From: JBHEKP01 sp041859375 | GTDB lineage: Bacteria > Hydrogenedentota > Hydrogenedentia > Hydrogenedentales > CAITNO01 | DNA: 11,566 nucleotides | Assembly: GCA_041859375.1 (NCBI GenBank) | Contig: JBHEKP010000078.1 | Location: 1-11,566 of the forward strand | Direction: 5' to 3' | In this document: in pieces, positions 1-6,395 of the stretch | Position numbering within the stretch: position 1 is the stretch's first letter | How the letters are laid out: each line of letters opens with the position of its first letter | Made by a program: the position numbers and the translations under genes | The notes under the pieces: model-generated | Seen by the model: only the letters and a program-made list of their open reading frames with translations | Databases searched by the model: none | What the model was told of the DNA's origin: nothing

Positions 1-140
1 GGCTGGTGCAGAAGGGCTCCTTTTCGGAGGGGACGCACCGGCTGGAGATGGTGCCCGCCGTGTGCGCCGTGATCAACCGGGACAACAACTGCCCCGAATT
101 CCGCAGACCCTTCCTGCACTGGCTGCGTCGGGGCCGCTGA
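1..140 (+). CDS. C-terminal end of an unrecognised protein (5' truncated by the window)
   Basis: An open frame beginning at base 3 (bases 1-2 complete an earlier codon) runs for 45 sense codons to TGA at 138-140. The visible tail is arginine-rich, contains a CxxxxxxxxC spacing in VCAVINRDNNC and ends HWLRRGR. I do not recognise a family from it. Support for coding comes from the uninterrupted frame, the codon composition, which resembles the other genes here, and the exact abutment with the convergent flavodiiron gene: its TGA is immediately followed by the complementary stop of the neighbour. No terminator hairpin follows. Nothing can be said about function; the upstream sequence is needed. 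Confidence 0.55.
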   Translation, partial: LVQKGSFSEGTHRLEMVPAVCAVINRDNNCPEFRRPFLHWLRRGR

Positions 141-1334
141 TCAGGCCGTTCCGGCCCGCTCCAGCGCCTTCGCGGCGAGCATCGCGCCCAGTTCGCGGCA
201 CTTGCCCAGGATTTCGTCCGTGGGCCGGTACTGCGCCTTTATTGGCTCCTGGAGCACGTCCCACTTCAGCGCGGCCAGCGCCTCGTGCGCGTCCTCCGCG
301 CCGCCCCTGGCCCAGCCCGTGGACCCGAAGGCGGCGGCGGCCTTGGGCGACGGCTTGAGCCCGCGCAGGTAGGTCATCAGCGCGCCGATGGAGGGCATCA
401 TGGCCCCGTTCAGCGTGGGCGAGCCCAGCGCCACGGCGGCGGCGTCGAGCATCTCCGCGGCGATTTGGGTGAGGCCCGTGCGCCGCGCGTGGATCATCCG
501 CACGGTCACGCCGGGCACGCTCGCCGCGTCCGCGACGGCCGTGGCCATCATGGCCGTGCTCTCCCACATGGTGTCGTAGATTACCAGCACCTTCGCCGCC
601 TGGACGCCCGAGGTCCACGCCTGGTACGCGTCGAGTATGCGCGCCTTGCGGCCGCGCCAGATCACCCCGTGGGACGGGGCGATGAGGCCGCCGGTCAGCG
701 CGCCGGACTGGGCGAGCACCTTGGCGGCCGCGCTGCCGTAGGGCATGACGATGTTGGCGTAGTAGGTCTTCGCCTCGGCCATGACCGTCTCAACGGGCGA
801 CTCGTCGTCGAAGCGCTCCGCCGAGGCGTAGTGCTGTCCGAATGCATCCATGGAGAACAGCACGTCCGCCTCGGGGATGTGGGTGAACATGGACTCGGGC
901 CAGTGCACCAGCGGCGTCTGGGGGAAACGCAGGGTGAAACGTCCCGTGGAAAGGGTGTCGGCCTCCGACACCTCGCGGATTTTCCAGCCGGGATTACCGA
1001 AATACTGGCAGAGCACGCGGGCGCACTTCTTGTTGCACACCAGCTCGGCGTTGGGCAGCGCGGCCATCACCTCGGGCAGCGATCCCGCGTGGTCCGGCTC
1101 CGCGTGGTTGCACACCACGTGTTTCACCGTATCCAGCGGCGTGATTTCCGCCACGCGCCGCAGCAGGTCCGCGCCGAAGGGCGCCTTCACCGTGTCGATG
1201 AGCGCGCAGGCGTCGTCCACCACCAGGTAGGCGTTGTACGACGTGCCCTGCTCGGTCTCGTAGCTGTGGAAGTCCCGCACGGGCCAGTCAACATGGCCCA
1301 CCCAGTGGATGTTTTCGGCAATCCGCGTGTTCAC
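141..1334 (-). CDS. fprA: A-type flavoprotein / flavodiiron protein (O2 or NO reductase)
   Basis: A cytosolic flavodiiron protein of 397 residues, the usual length. It is expected to reduce O2 to water or NO to N2O with electrons from rubredoxin or another carrier. The N-terminal metallo-beta-lactamase-like domain (about 1-245) carries the full di-iron ligand set: H77, E79, D81 and H82 in HAEPDHAG, H144 in VHWPESM, D163 in FSMDAFG and H222 in PSHGVIW. The flavodoxin domain begins near 248 with the FMN phosphate loop IYDTMWEST; the family more often has G where E stands here. There is no fused C-terminal rubredoxin or flavin-reductase domain, and no rubredoxin gene in the window, so its donor is encoded elsewhere. 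The start is GTG at 1334, chosen because GGAAAG lies 8 bases upstream and the N-terminus matches the family. It sits 22 bases after ald and is probably co-transcribed with it. Substrate preference (O2 versus NO) cannot be told from sequence. Confidence 0.93.
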   Translation of the reverse strand: MNTRIAENIHWVGHVDWPVRDFHSYETEQGTSYNAYLVVDDACALIDTVKAPFGADLLRRVAEITPLDTVKHVVCNHAEPDHAGSLPEVMAALPNAELVCNKKCARVLCQYFGNPGWKIREVSEADTLSTGRFTLRFPQTPLVHWPESMFTHIPEADVLFSMDAFGQHYASAERFDDESPVETVMAEAKTYYANIVMPYGSAAAKVLAQSGALTGGLIAPSHGVIWRGRKARILDAYQAWTSGVQAAKVLVIYDTMWESTAMMATAVADAASVPGVTVRMIHARRTGLTQIAAEMLDAAAVALGSPTLNGAMMPSIGALMTYLRGLKPSPKAAAAFGSTGWARGGAEDAHEALAALKWDVLQEPIKAQYRPTDEILGKCRELGAMLAAKALERAGTA

Positions 1335-1356
1335 TGCTGCTCTTTCCGTGTTGTGC

Positions 1357-2457
1357 CTAAATTTCCGCGCATTCCATGCCCAGGGCGGCGGCCACCGCGC
1401 CGTGGGTGACGCCGCCGTTGTGGACGTTCACGCCCAGGCGCAGCGCGGCGTCGGCCGCCACGGCCCGCGCGAAGCCCAGGTCCGCGAGCTTCAGGCCGTA
1501 GCCCAGGGTGGCGTTGGTGAGCGCGTAGGTGGAGGTGCGCGGCACCGCCCCGGGCATGTTGGCGACGCAGTAGTGTATCACGTCATGGACCCGGAAGGTC
1601 GGCTCGGCGTGGGTTGTGGGGCGCGAGGTTTCGGCGCAGCCGCCCTGGTCGATGGCGATGTCCACAATCACCGAGTTGCGCCGCATACGGCGCACCATGC
1701 CGCGCGTGACGAGGTGCGGCGCGCGCGCGCCGGGCACCAGCACGGAACCGATCACCAGGTCGGCGCGGCAGACCTCGCCCTCGATGTTGGCCCGGTTGGA
1801 CATGAGGGTGGTGACGCGACCGCCCATGATGTCGTGGAGGTAGCGCAGCCGCGCCGGGTTGATGTCTATCACCGTCACGTGCGCGCCCATGCCCACGGCG
1901 ATCTGGCAGGCGTTGCTTCCCGCCACGCCCGCGCCGAGGATGACCACCTCGGCGGGCTTCACGCCCGACACGCCGCCCAGCAGGATGCCCGGCCCGCCAA
2001 CGGGCGCCTCCAGGCAGCGCGCCCCCGCCTGCACCGACAGCCGCCCCGCCACCTCGCTCATGGGCGTCAGCAGCGGCAGGGAGCCGTCGCCGAGCTGGAT
2101 GGTCTCGTAGCCCACCGCGGTGACCCCGCGCCGCATCAGTTCACGCGCCAGATCCCCGTTCGAGGCGAGGTGCAGGTAGGTGTACAAAATCTGGCCGGGG
2201 CGCATCAGCGGCCATTCCGCCGGAAGGGGCTCCTTCACCTTCACCACCATGTCCGACCGCGCCCACACCGCCTTTGCCGAGGCGGCCAGTTCGGCCCCCG
2301 CCTCGCGGTAGGCCCCGTCGGAAATGCCGCTGCCCGCGCCCGCCCCCTTCTCCACCACCACCCGGTGGCCGTGCGCCCTGAAGGCCGCCACCCCCGAAGG
2401 CACGATGGCCACCCGCGCCTCCCCCGCCTTGATCTCTTTTGGCACGCCGATAATCAT
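1357..2457 (-). CDS. ald: Alanine dehydrogenase
   Basis: NAD-dependent L-alanine dehydrogenase (EC 1.4.1.1), interconverting L-alanine with pyruvate, ammonia and NADH in the cytosol. The 366 residues match the family length of about 370. It starts MIIGVPKEIKAGEARVA, the family signature, with R15 as pyruvate-binding arginine. K75 (VKVKEP) and H96 (YTYLHLA) are the catalytic pair. The Rossmann fold shows LGAGVAG (GxGxxG at 175-180) and D198 at the end of the second strand for NAD ribose; D270 lies in DIAIDQGG. All expected active-site residues are present. The ATG at 2457 is preceded by a strong ribosome site, GGGGAGGTG, 7 bases away. It is the first gene of a two-gene unit with the flavodiiron protein. 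Together they could link alanine oxidation or NADH supply to O2/NO reduction, but that coupling is inference from adjacency only. Confidence 0.96.
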   Translation of the reverse strand: MIIGVPKEIKAGEARVAIVPSGVAAFRAHGHRVVVEKGAGAGSGISDGAYREAGAELAASAKAVWARSDMVVKVKEPLPAEWPLMRPGQILYTYLHLASNGDLARELMRRGVTAVGYETIQLGDGSLPLLTPMSEVAGRLSVQAGARCLEAPVGGPGILLGGVSGVKPAEVVILGAGVAGSNACQIAVGMGAHVTVIDINPARLRYLHDIMGGRVTTLMSNRANIEGEVCRADLVIGSVLVPGARAPHLVTRGMVRRMRRNSVIVDIAIDQGGCAETSRPTTHAEPTFRVHDVIHYCVANMPGAVPRTSTYALTNATLGYGLKLADLGFARAVAADAALRLGVNVHNGGVTHGAVAAALGMECAEI

Positions 2458-2527
2458 TGCTCAACACCTCCCCGTCGGGTTGAAGGACAAAAAGCACGGG
2501 AACCGGCCCGCCGCCGTCCCCGGACAC

Positions 2528-2555
2528 AGCATAGCGCGTTTTTCGCGCCCATAAA
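2528..2555 (-). promoter_or_regulatory. Possible ald promoter with an inverted repeat in the spacer
   Basis: On the minus strand TATGCT (2533-2528) resembles a -10 box, with a weak TTTATG 16 bases upstream (2555-2550). Almost the whole spacer is a perfect inverted repeat, GCGCG-N5-CGCGC (2534-2548), with a homopolymer loop (TTTTT on plus). A repressor or activator site placed there would control the ald-flavodiiron unit. The -35 is poor, so the promoter call is tentative; the inverted repeat itself is plain in the sequence. Confidence 0.35.
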
Positions 2556-2575
2556 AAACAACGCCCACGGGGGCC
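2551..2575 (-). terminator. Weak intrinsic terminator candidate after the ruvX-mltG-pcs-orphan unit
   Basis: Reading minus, a short GCCC-CCGT-GGGC hairpin (2574-2563) is followed by GTTG and a run of six T (2558-2553). It begins 6 bases past the stop of the small orphan gene and before the ald leader, the right place to end that operon. The stem is only 4 bp, possibly 5 with a shifted pairing, so termination strength is doubtful. Confidence 0.35.
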
Positions 2576-2580
2576 ACCGC

Positions 2581-2907
2581 TCAAGGCCACAGGTGGTCCT
2601 GGATGGATTTATGCCAAAACAGGCCATCCACCGCCATAAGCGGCATATAACACGAGCCCAGGCGGGTAATTTCGACGCGGGGTCCGTCGGGGATATTGGA
2701 CCCGTCCTGGCGGGCAAGGAACCGGGGGCACCATTCCCTGTACATAAGCCCATTCTTGTCAACCAGTACATACTCCCCCGCCAGGCTCAAGGCGCAATAA
2801 CTGCCAATATACAGAATCACCAGCACCGGCAAAACACACAGCAGGACGGGGATAAACTTTGATCGTTTTGGCTTGTTTTGTTCCGGCAAATCCTGTTTGG
2901 AATCCAA
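2581..2907 (-). CDS. Small single-span membrane protein, no family recognised
   Basis: A 108-residue protein if translation begins at TTG 2907. I chose this start because GGGAGGGG sits 5 bases upstream; a GTG at 2934 in the same frame lacks a ribosome site, and the longer frame runs back into pcs. A short basic, lysine-rich N-terminus (K12, K14, R15, K17) is followed by one hydrophobic helix at about 18-43, predicting cytoplasmic N-terminus and an outside C-terminal domain of about 65 residues. That domain has two cysteines (C60, C86) and aromatic patches (YREWCPRF, LFWHKS). By hand count the gene is about 54 % GC, well below its neighbours, and AT-rich codons are frequent, suggesting a recent or weakly selected gene. 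It follows pcs by 38 bases and may be its operon partner. Function unknown; it could also be a lineage-restricted orphan. Confidence 0.7.
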   Translation of the reverse strand: MDSKQDLPEQNKPKRSKFIPVLLCVLPVLVILYIGSYCALSLAGEYVLVDKNGLMYREWCPRFLARQDGSNIPDGPRVEITRLGSCYMPLMAVDGLFWHKSIQDHLWP

Positions 2908-2945
2908 TGCAACCCCTCCCTGCGGCGGGAACACCTGAACCGCGC

Positions 2946-3716
2946 TCAGTCCTGTTTTACGGTCCCCGCCAGTCCGCGCCAGGTCATCCATGCGCTGAAG
3001 GCGCAGTAATAGGCCACATAGGCCCATGAAAAGGCCACAAAGGGCCGGTGGTTTTCGGGGTAGGTGAGGATTGCCGCCATGAGGCTGGCCGCCCAAAGGC
3101 CGCCGAAGGCGAGGTTGAAGGGCCGCCAGGCGCGGGTGCGGCTGGGATAGAGGCAGCGCAGCGGGAGGAAGGACATGACGGCGCACGCGAGGATGACCAG
3201 CAGGTTCGCCACGGGGGGCCAGTCCGACACGAAAAGGTAGAAGAGCAGCACGTTCCAGTAGGAGGGGAATCCGCTGAAGGCGTGGTCGGGCGTTTTCGCG
3301 TCGGTGCGCGAGAACTGGTAGGACGACGCGAGCAAAATGGCGGCGGCGGAGAGGACGCGCGTGCCGTGGGGCAGCAGGCTTTCGGACATGCAGAAGAAAA
3401 AGGCGGGCACGGCGGCGTAGGTGAAGTAGTCCACCACGTTGTCGAGCAGCGCCCCGTCCACGCCGGGCACGCGCTGCTTCACCCGGAAATAGCGGGCCAG
3501 CGCCCCGTCCACGGAATCAATGACCAGGGTGACCGTCATCCACTGGAAGGAGGCGAGCCACTGGCCCCGCGCGGCGGCCACCAGCGCCAGCAGCCCGAAC
3601 ACCGCCCCGCTGGCGGTGAGCAGGTGCACCAGCCACGCCGCCAGCCGCAGCGCGGGCGCGCCGCGATCGGTGCCGTCCGGGGCGGCTGCGGGGGACATGC
3701 TGCCGTCTTCCTGCAT
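2946..3716 (-). CDS. pcs: Phosphatidylcholine synthase (CDP-alcohol phosphatidyltransferase family)
   Basis: A 256-residue polytopic inner-membrane enzyme expected to condense CDP-diacylglycerol with choline to phosphatidylcholine and CMP (EC 2.7.8.24). The family catalytic motif is visible as D67-xx-D70-G71-xx-A74-R75 ... G88-xxx-D92-xxx-D96. The spacing of 12 residues between AR and G, rather than the generic 8, is the arrangement I associate with Pcs. Other Pcs-like landmarks are VHLLTASGAVFGLLAL near the start (30-45), LLDNVVDYFTY after the motif and FSGFPSYWNVLLFYLF in the middle. About eight hydrophobic spans are apparent. ATG 3716 overlaps the mltG stop by one base (TGATG), so translation is probably coupled; M7, with GGAAG upstream, is an alternative start. 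Choline must come from outside or from another pathway: no choline uptake gene is visible here. A related CDP-alcohol transferase using another head group cannot be excluded. Confidence 0.87.
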   Translation of the reverse strand: MQEDGSMSPAAAPDGTDRGAPALRLAAWLVHLLTASGAVFGLLALVAAARGQWLASFQWMTVTLVIDSVDGALARYFRVKQRVPGVDGALLDNVVDYFTYAAVPAFFFCMSESLLPHGTRVLSAAAILLASSYQFSRTDAKTPDHAFSGFPSYWNVLLFYLFVSDWPPVANLLVILACAVMSFLPLRCLYPSRTRAWRPFNLAFGGLWAASLMAAILTYPENHRPFVAFSWAYVAYYCAFSAWMTWRGLAGTVKQD

Positions 3717-4888
3717 CAGGGGGTGTCCTCCTCCGGCGTGGCCGGGGTCAGTTCTCCGGCGGGTGCGGGCGCGCCGCCCTGCCGCTGCTGCTCCCGCAGC
3801 TCCCTGCGCTGCGGCGCGATTTCCTGGCGGAACCGGTTCACGGCGCGCACATGCTCCTCCTCGGTGGCGCTGAAGGTGTGGGTGCGCCCGTCGGCGTTGG
3901 ACACGAAATAGAGGTATGCGCCCTCGGCGGGCCGCAGCGCGGCGCGCAGGCTCGCCAGGCCGGGGCTTGAAATCGGGCCGGGCGGCAGTCCCTCGTTGAG
4001 GTAGGTGTTGTAGGGCGACTCCACCTCGCGGTCATCGTAGAGCAGGCGCTGGCCGTACTTGTCCAGCGCGAACTGGAGCGTGGAGTCCATCTGGAGCCGC
4101 ATCTTCCCCGCAAGCCGGTTGTAAATCACCCGCGCCACGAGGGGCCGCTCCTCGTCGGCCTTCGTCTCCTCCTCCACCAATGAGGCGATGGTCACCACCG
4201 TCTTTTTGTCCAGTTTGTCCGCGCCCGGCACCTCGGCGGTGAGTTTTTTGTAGTCCTTCTCGAACTGGTCCACCATACGCCCCACCAGTTCCGCCGGCGC
4301 GGGCGGCTTGTCGAAGAAATAGGTGTTGGGCATGAGGAAGCCCTCCAGGGTTTCCGTGTCCAGCCCAAGCCGCGCGATCAGGTCGCGGTTCCGCGCCGCC
4401 TCGATGAAACCCTTGGGATCCGGCGTCAGCTCCGCCGCCTGCTTGATGGTGAGCCCCTCGGGGATGGTCACCTTGAACTGGTCCTCAAGAAGCTGGCGCG
4501 CGGGGCCCCTGCGCAGGGCGCGGAGCAGGTCCACGGCGGAGTTGCCCCGGTGCAGGCTGTAGACGCCGGCGCGGATGTCCTGGCCCCCGCCCTCAAGCTG
4601 GAGCGCGAGCCTGAAAAACACCTCGTGCTCCAGCAGCCCCTGCTCCACCAGCAGGCGGCCGATGTCGCGGCCCGTGGAGCCCTGGGGCACCTCCACCGAA
4701 ATCTCCGGGCCCTCGATGCCCGGCTGGGTGACATGGTCGTACACCACGAAGCCCACCACCGCCGCGAGCACCCCGGCGAGGCACAGCGCCGCGACGCCGT
4801 AGAGCAGCAGGGTGGTGACAAAACGCAAAAAACGGCCGCGCGGACGAACCGCGCCGGGGTTGCCGCTGTCCGGTGCGCGCCCTCCCAT
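3716..4888 (-). CDS. mltG: Endolytic murein transglycosylase MltG (YceG family)
   Basis: A 390-residue inner-membrane-anchored lytic transglycosylase that cleaves nascent glycan strands and so sets peptidoglycan chain length. A cytoplasmic basic N-terminus is followed by one TM helix at about 24-50, then a LysM-like N-domain (about 61-140, EVPQGSTGRDIGRLL) and the catalytic domain. The catalytic glutamate is E239 in IASLVEEET, equivalent to E218 of the E. coli enzyme. Other signatures are LEGFLMPNTYFF (181-192), RLQMDSTLQFAL (264-275) and YNTYLNEGLPPGPISSPG (293-310). F and M replace the more usual W and L/F in the LEGWL motif, a mild variation. The last 30 residues are a Pro/Ala/Gln-rich tail beyond the domain. 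It starts 3 bases after the ruvX stop with no clear ribosome site of its own, so it is likely translated by coupling to ruvX. Confidence 0.95.
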   Translation of the reverse strand: MGGRAPDSGNPGAVRPRGRFLRFVTTLLLYGVAALCLAGVLAAVVGFVVYDHVTQPGIEGPEISVEVPQGSTGRDIGRLLVEQGLLEHEVFFRLALQLEGGGQDIRAGVYSLHRGNSAVDLLRALRRGPARQLLEDQFKVTIPEGLTIKQAAELTPDPKGFIEAARNRDLIARLGLDTETLEGFLMPNTYFFDKPPAPAELVGRMVDQFEKDYKKLTAEVPGADKLDKKTVVTIASLVEEETKADEERPLVARVIYNRLAGKMRLQMDSTLQFALDKYGQRLLYDDREVESPYNTYLNEGLPPGPISSPGLASLRAALRPAEGAYLYFVSNADGRTHTFSATEEEHVRAVNRFRQEIAPQRRELREQQRQGGAPAPAGELTPATPEEDTP

Positions 4889-4891
4889 GGC

Positions 4892-5335
4892 CTACTCGGC
4901 GCCGCGCCTGCGCGCGGCCTCCCGGTCCAGGTAGGTTTGCAGGATGTGGGTGGCCGCAATCTTGTCCACCACCTGCCGACGCCGGTCCCGGCGCAGGTTC
5001 GCGCCGATGAGCATCCGCTCCGCCGCCGCCGTGGTGTACCGCTCGTCCTGGAGCACCACCTCCACGGAGACCTCGGCGCGGAGCCGCTCCACAAAGGCCA
5101 GCGTCTTTTCCGCCTGGATGCCCTGGCCGCCCGCCTCGTTCAGGGGCACGCCCGCCACGATGAGCACCGCCCCCGTCTCCTCCACCAGCCGCTTGATGGT
5201 CCGCACCGCCGCCTCGCGGGAGGGTTCCTTCACCACGCTGTGGGGGCTGGCCATCATGCGCAGCGAATCGCTCAGCGCGACGCCGATGCGCACATCACCG
5301 ATGTCCAGTCCCATAATCCGGCCTTCGTCCGCCAT
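4892..5335 (-). CDS. ruvX: RuvX/YqgF family putative Holliday junction resolvase / pre-16S rRNA nuclease
   Basis: A 147-residue cytosolic RNase H-fold nuclease, the normal family size. In E. coli YqgF matures the 5' end of 16S rRNA; homologues are also annotated as Holliday junction resolvases. Motifs in order are GLDIGDVRIGVALSD (first catalytic Asp in GLD), VAGVPLNEAGGQGIQAEKT, QDERYTTAAAERML (DER with catalytic acidic residues) and VDKIAATHILQTYLD with the last conserved Asp. The frame is open further upstream to 5428, but I place the start at ATG 5335: it has GGAG just upstream and gives the canonical N-terminus, while the upstream extension has no family similarity. It heads the minus-strand unit with mltG (3-base gap), a gene pair seen in many bacteria. 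Confidence 0.95.
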   Translation of the reverse strand: MADEGRIMGLDIGDVRIGVALSDSLRMMASPHSVVKEPSREAAVRTIKRLVEETGAVLIVAGVPLNEAGGQGIQAEKTLAFVERLRAEVSVEVVLQDERYTTAAAERMLIGANLRRDRRRQVVDKIAATHILQTYLDREAARRRGAE

Positions 5336-5361
5336 GCCGCTCCGTTTCCCTTGGTTGTGAG

Positions 5362-5377
5362 GCGCGAAATCCCGCGC
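5362..5377. repeat. Inverted repeat GCGCG-N6-CGCGC upstream of ruvX
   Basis: A perfect 5-bp inverted repeat with a 6-base spacer, 26 bases before the ruvX start, in the untranslated leader or promoter region. With its flank it reads GGCGCGAAATCCCGCGC on plus. It resembles the repeat upstream of ald, which on the minus strand reads GGCGCGAAAAACGCGC; both begin GGCGCGAAA. It could be an operator or a leader hairpin. GC-rich DNA makes such short repeats easy to obtain by chance. Confidence 0.35.
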
Positions 5378-5437
5378 ATGTCTCTCCGGAAAAGATGGTA
5401 ACCCGCCCCGCGCCCCCATTGCCAGCACAAAAAGACT

Positions 5438-6328
5438 TCAGCCGGTATCCCCGCGCCGCCACGACACCAGCCGCCGGGCGAAACCACGGGGGCCACCGCA
5501 GTAGACACGCGCGTCGCACCATTGCGCCCGCGCCCATTCCCTTTCCATGGCGCGGTCCGCCGCCGCGAAAACCGCGGCGCGCTGCGCCGTGAGCAGTGCC
5601 GCGCCCGCCGCGCCTTCCACCGCCGTCCGGAGGGCGGCGCAGTCATGCAGCCGCCCGAGCGCGTCGGTCAGCCGGTGAAGCTCCGCCTCCTGGGCGTCGC
5701 ACCACAAGGGCCACGCGCCCCGGAGCAGCATGATCTGGTAGCGCAGATCCTTGGCCCGCTTGCGCCATTCATGGGCCGCCTCCACCCCCCCCGACGCCTC
5801 CGCCTCCCTCCGCGCGGCCAGTCCGTTGCGGTATGACCGGCGCAACCCGTCAAAGAGAACCTCCTCCTCCTTCCATTTGCCCCGGAGCAGGGGCGTCCCA
5901 AGCCATGCCGTCATTTCCGCAAGCCGTGGCAACGCCTCCCCCATCCCTCCGTCCGTTGTGTCGTCGCCGCCCCCGGACAACCCCTCCCGCAGCAGCGCCA
6001 GCGCCTCCCGCTCTTCCCCCTCTCCGGCGGCCTGCAACAGAAAGTCGGCGCATTCCGCGAGGGCGGCACGGTCGCGCGCGGGGGACAGCAGGCGGCCCGT
6101 GTCGCGCAGTCCCCAGTTCCACCGCCGGAAATCCTCCTTCTCCATGCCCGGCCGCACGAGCCTGACCAGCGCGCGCAGCATTTTCAGGCCCTTGCGGCAC
6201 TCATGCACGCCGTGGTCGCGCTGATCCGGGGGCAGGCGCAGATCGGCGGTGGCGGCGGCCAGCCCCTCCGCCATGACGCGGGCGGCCCCGTCCCGCAGCG
6301 GCTCACCCTGTGCAAGCGCGTATTCCAT
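5438..6328 (-). CDS. CHAD-domain protein (likely polyphosphate-binding)
   Basis: CHAD domains are helical bundles with conserved histidines and basic residues; characterised members bind inorganic polyphosphate and localise to polyphosphate granules. I place the start at ATG 6328, giving 296 residues, because family similarity begins just after it (ALAQGEPLRDGAARVMAEGL). In-frame ATGs at 6376 and 6409 add up to 27 residues of non-matching sequence and would overlap the divergent promoter. No ribosome site is evident at any of them. The two family half-repeats are visible: HECRKGLKMLRALVRL (about 42-57) with RDTGRLLSPARDR (75-87), and HEWRKRAKDLRYQIMLL (186-202) with LGRLHDCAAL (224-233). No CYTH/triphosphatase domain is fused, and no ppk, ppx or phosphate transport gene is nearby, so a granule role is inferred from the family only. 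It diverges from the bisphosphate nucleotidase gene. Confidence 0.88.
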   Translation of the reverse strand: MEYALAQGEPLRDGAARVMAEGLAAATADLRLPPDQRDHGVHECRKGLKMLRALVRLVRPGMEKEDFRRWNWGLRDTGRLLSPARDRAALAECADFLLQAAGEGEEREALALLREGLSGGGDDTTDGGMGEALPRLAEMTAWLGTPLLRGKWKEEEVLFDGLRRSYRNGLAARREAEASGGVEAAHEWRKRAKDLRYQIMLLRGAWPLWCDAQEAELHRLTDALGRLHDCAALRTAVEGAAGAALLTAQRAAVFAAADRAMEREWARAQWCDARVYCGGPRGFARRLVSWRRGDTG

Positions 6329-6334
6329 GCCCGT

Positions 6335-6340
6335 ATTGTA
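6335..6340 (-). promoter_or_regulatory. Possible -10 box for the CHAD gene
   Basis: TACAAT on the minus strand (5/6 to TATAAT) lies only about 7 bases ahead of the chosen ATG at 6328. If used, the transcript would begin at or next to the start codon, giving a leaderless or nearly leaderless message, which fits the absence of a ribosome site. No convincing -35 is seen. Confidence 0.3.
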
Positions 6341-6364
6341 ACCCAAAGCCGCCCGGTCCCGCTG

Positions 6365-6373
6365 TGCTATAGT
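6365..6373 (+). promoter_or_regulatory. Extended -10 promoter for the bisphosphate nucleotidase gene
   Basis: TGCTATAGT combines a TATAGT -10 hexamer (5/6) with the upstream TG of an extended -10, which can substitute for a missing -35; none is visible 16-18 bases upstream. A transcript starting near 6380 would have a leader of about 60 bases containing the hairpins at 6396-6441. A similar sequence, TGCGATAGT, precedes the ComEA-like gene at 7466-7474. Confidence 0.45.
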
Positions 6374-6395
6374 AACCATAGGAAACCGCAACATC

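Noticed and set aside
1309..2862. A 517-codon plus-strand frame across ald and the orphan gene
   Set aside because: Antisense shadow of ald; histidine/arginine-rich product with no ribosome site or motif.
2908..3186. Upstream extension of the small orphan frame to 201 residues
   Set aside because: The extra N-terminal part overlaps pcs out of frame and is low-complexity Pro/Leu/Arg; the TTG at 2907 has a strong ribosome site.
3048..3911. A 287-codon plus-strand frame opposite pcs and mltG
   Set aside because: Gly/Val/His-rich complement of well-supported genes, no independent coding signal.
5336..5428. Longer ruvX start giving 178 residues
   Set aside because: The added residues do not resemble the family, and ATG 5335 has its own ribosome site and canonical N-terminus.
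5421..5440. T-run on the minus strand just past the CHAD stop considered as an intrinsic terminator
   Set aside because: Five T follow the stop, but I find no stem immediately upstream of them.
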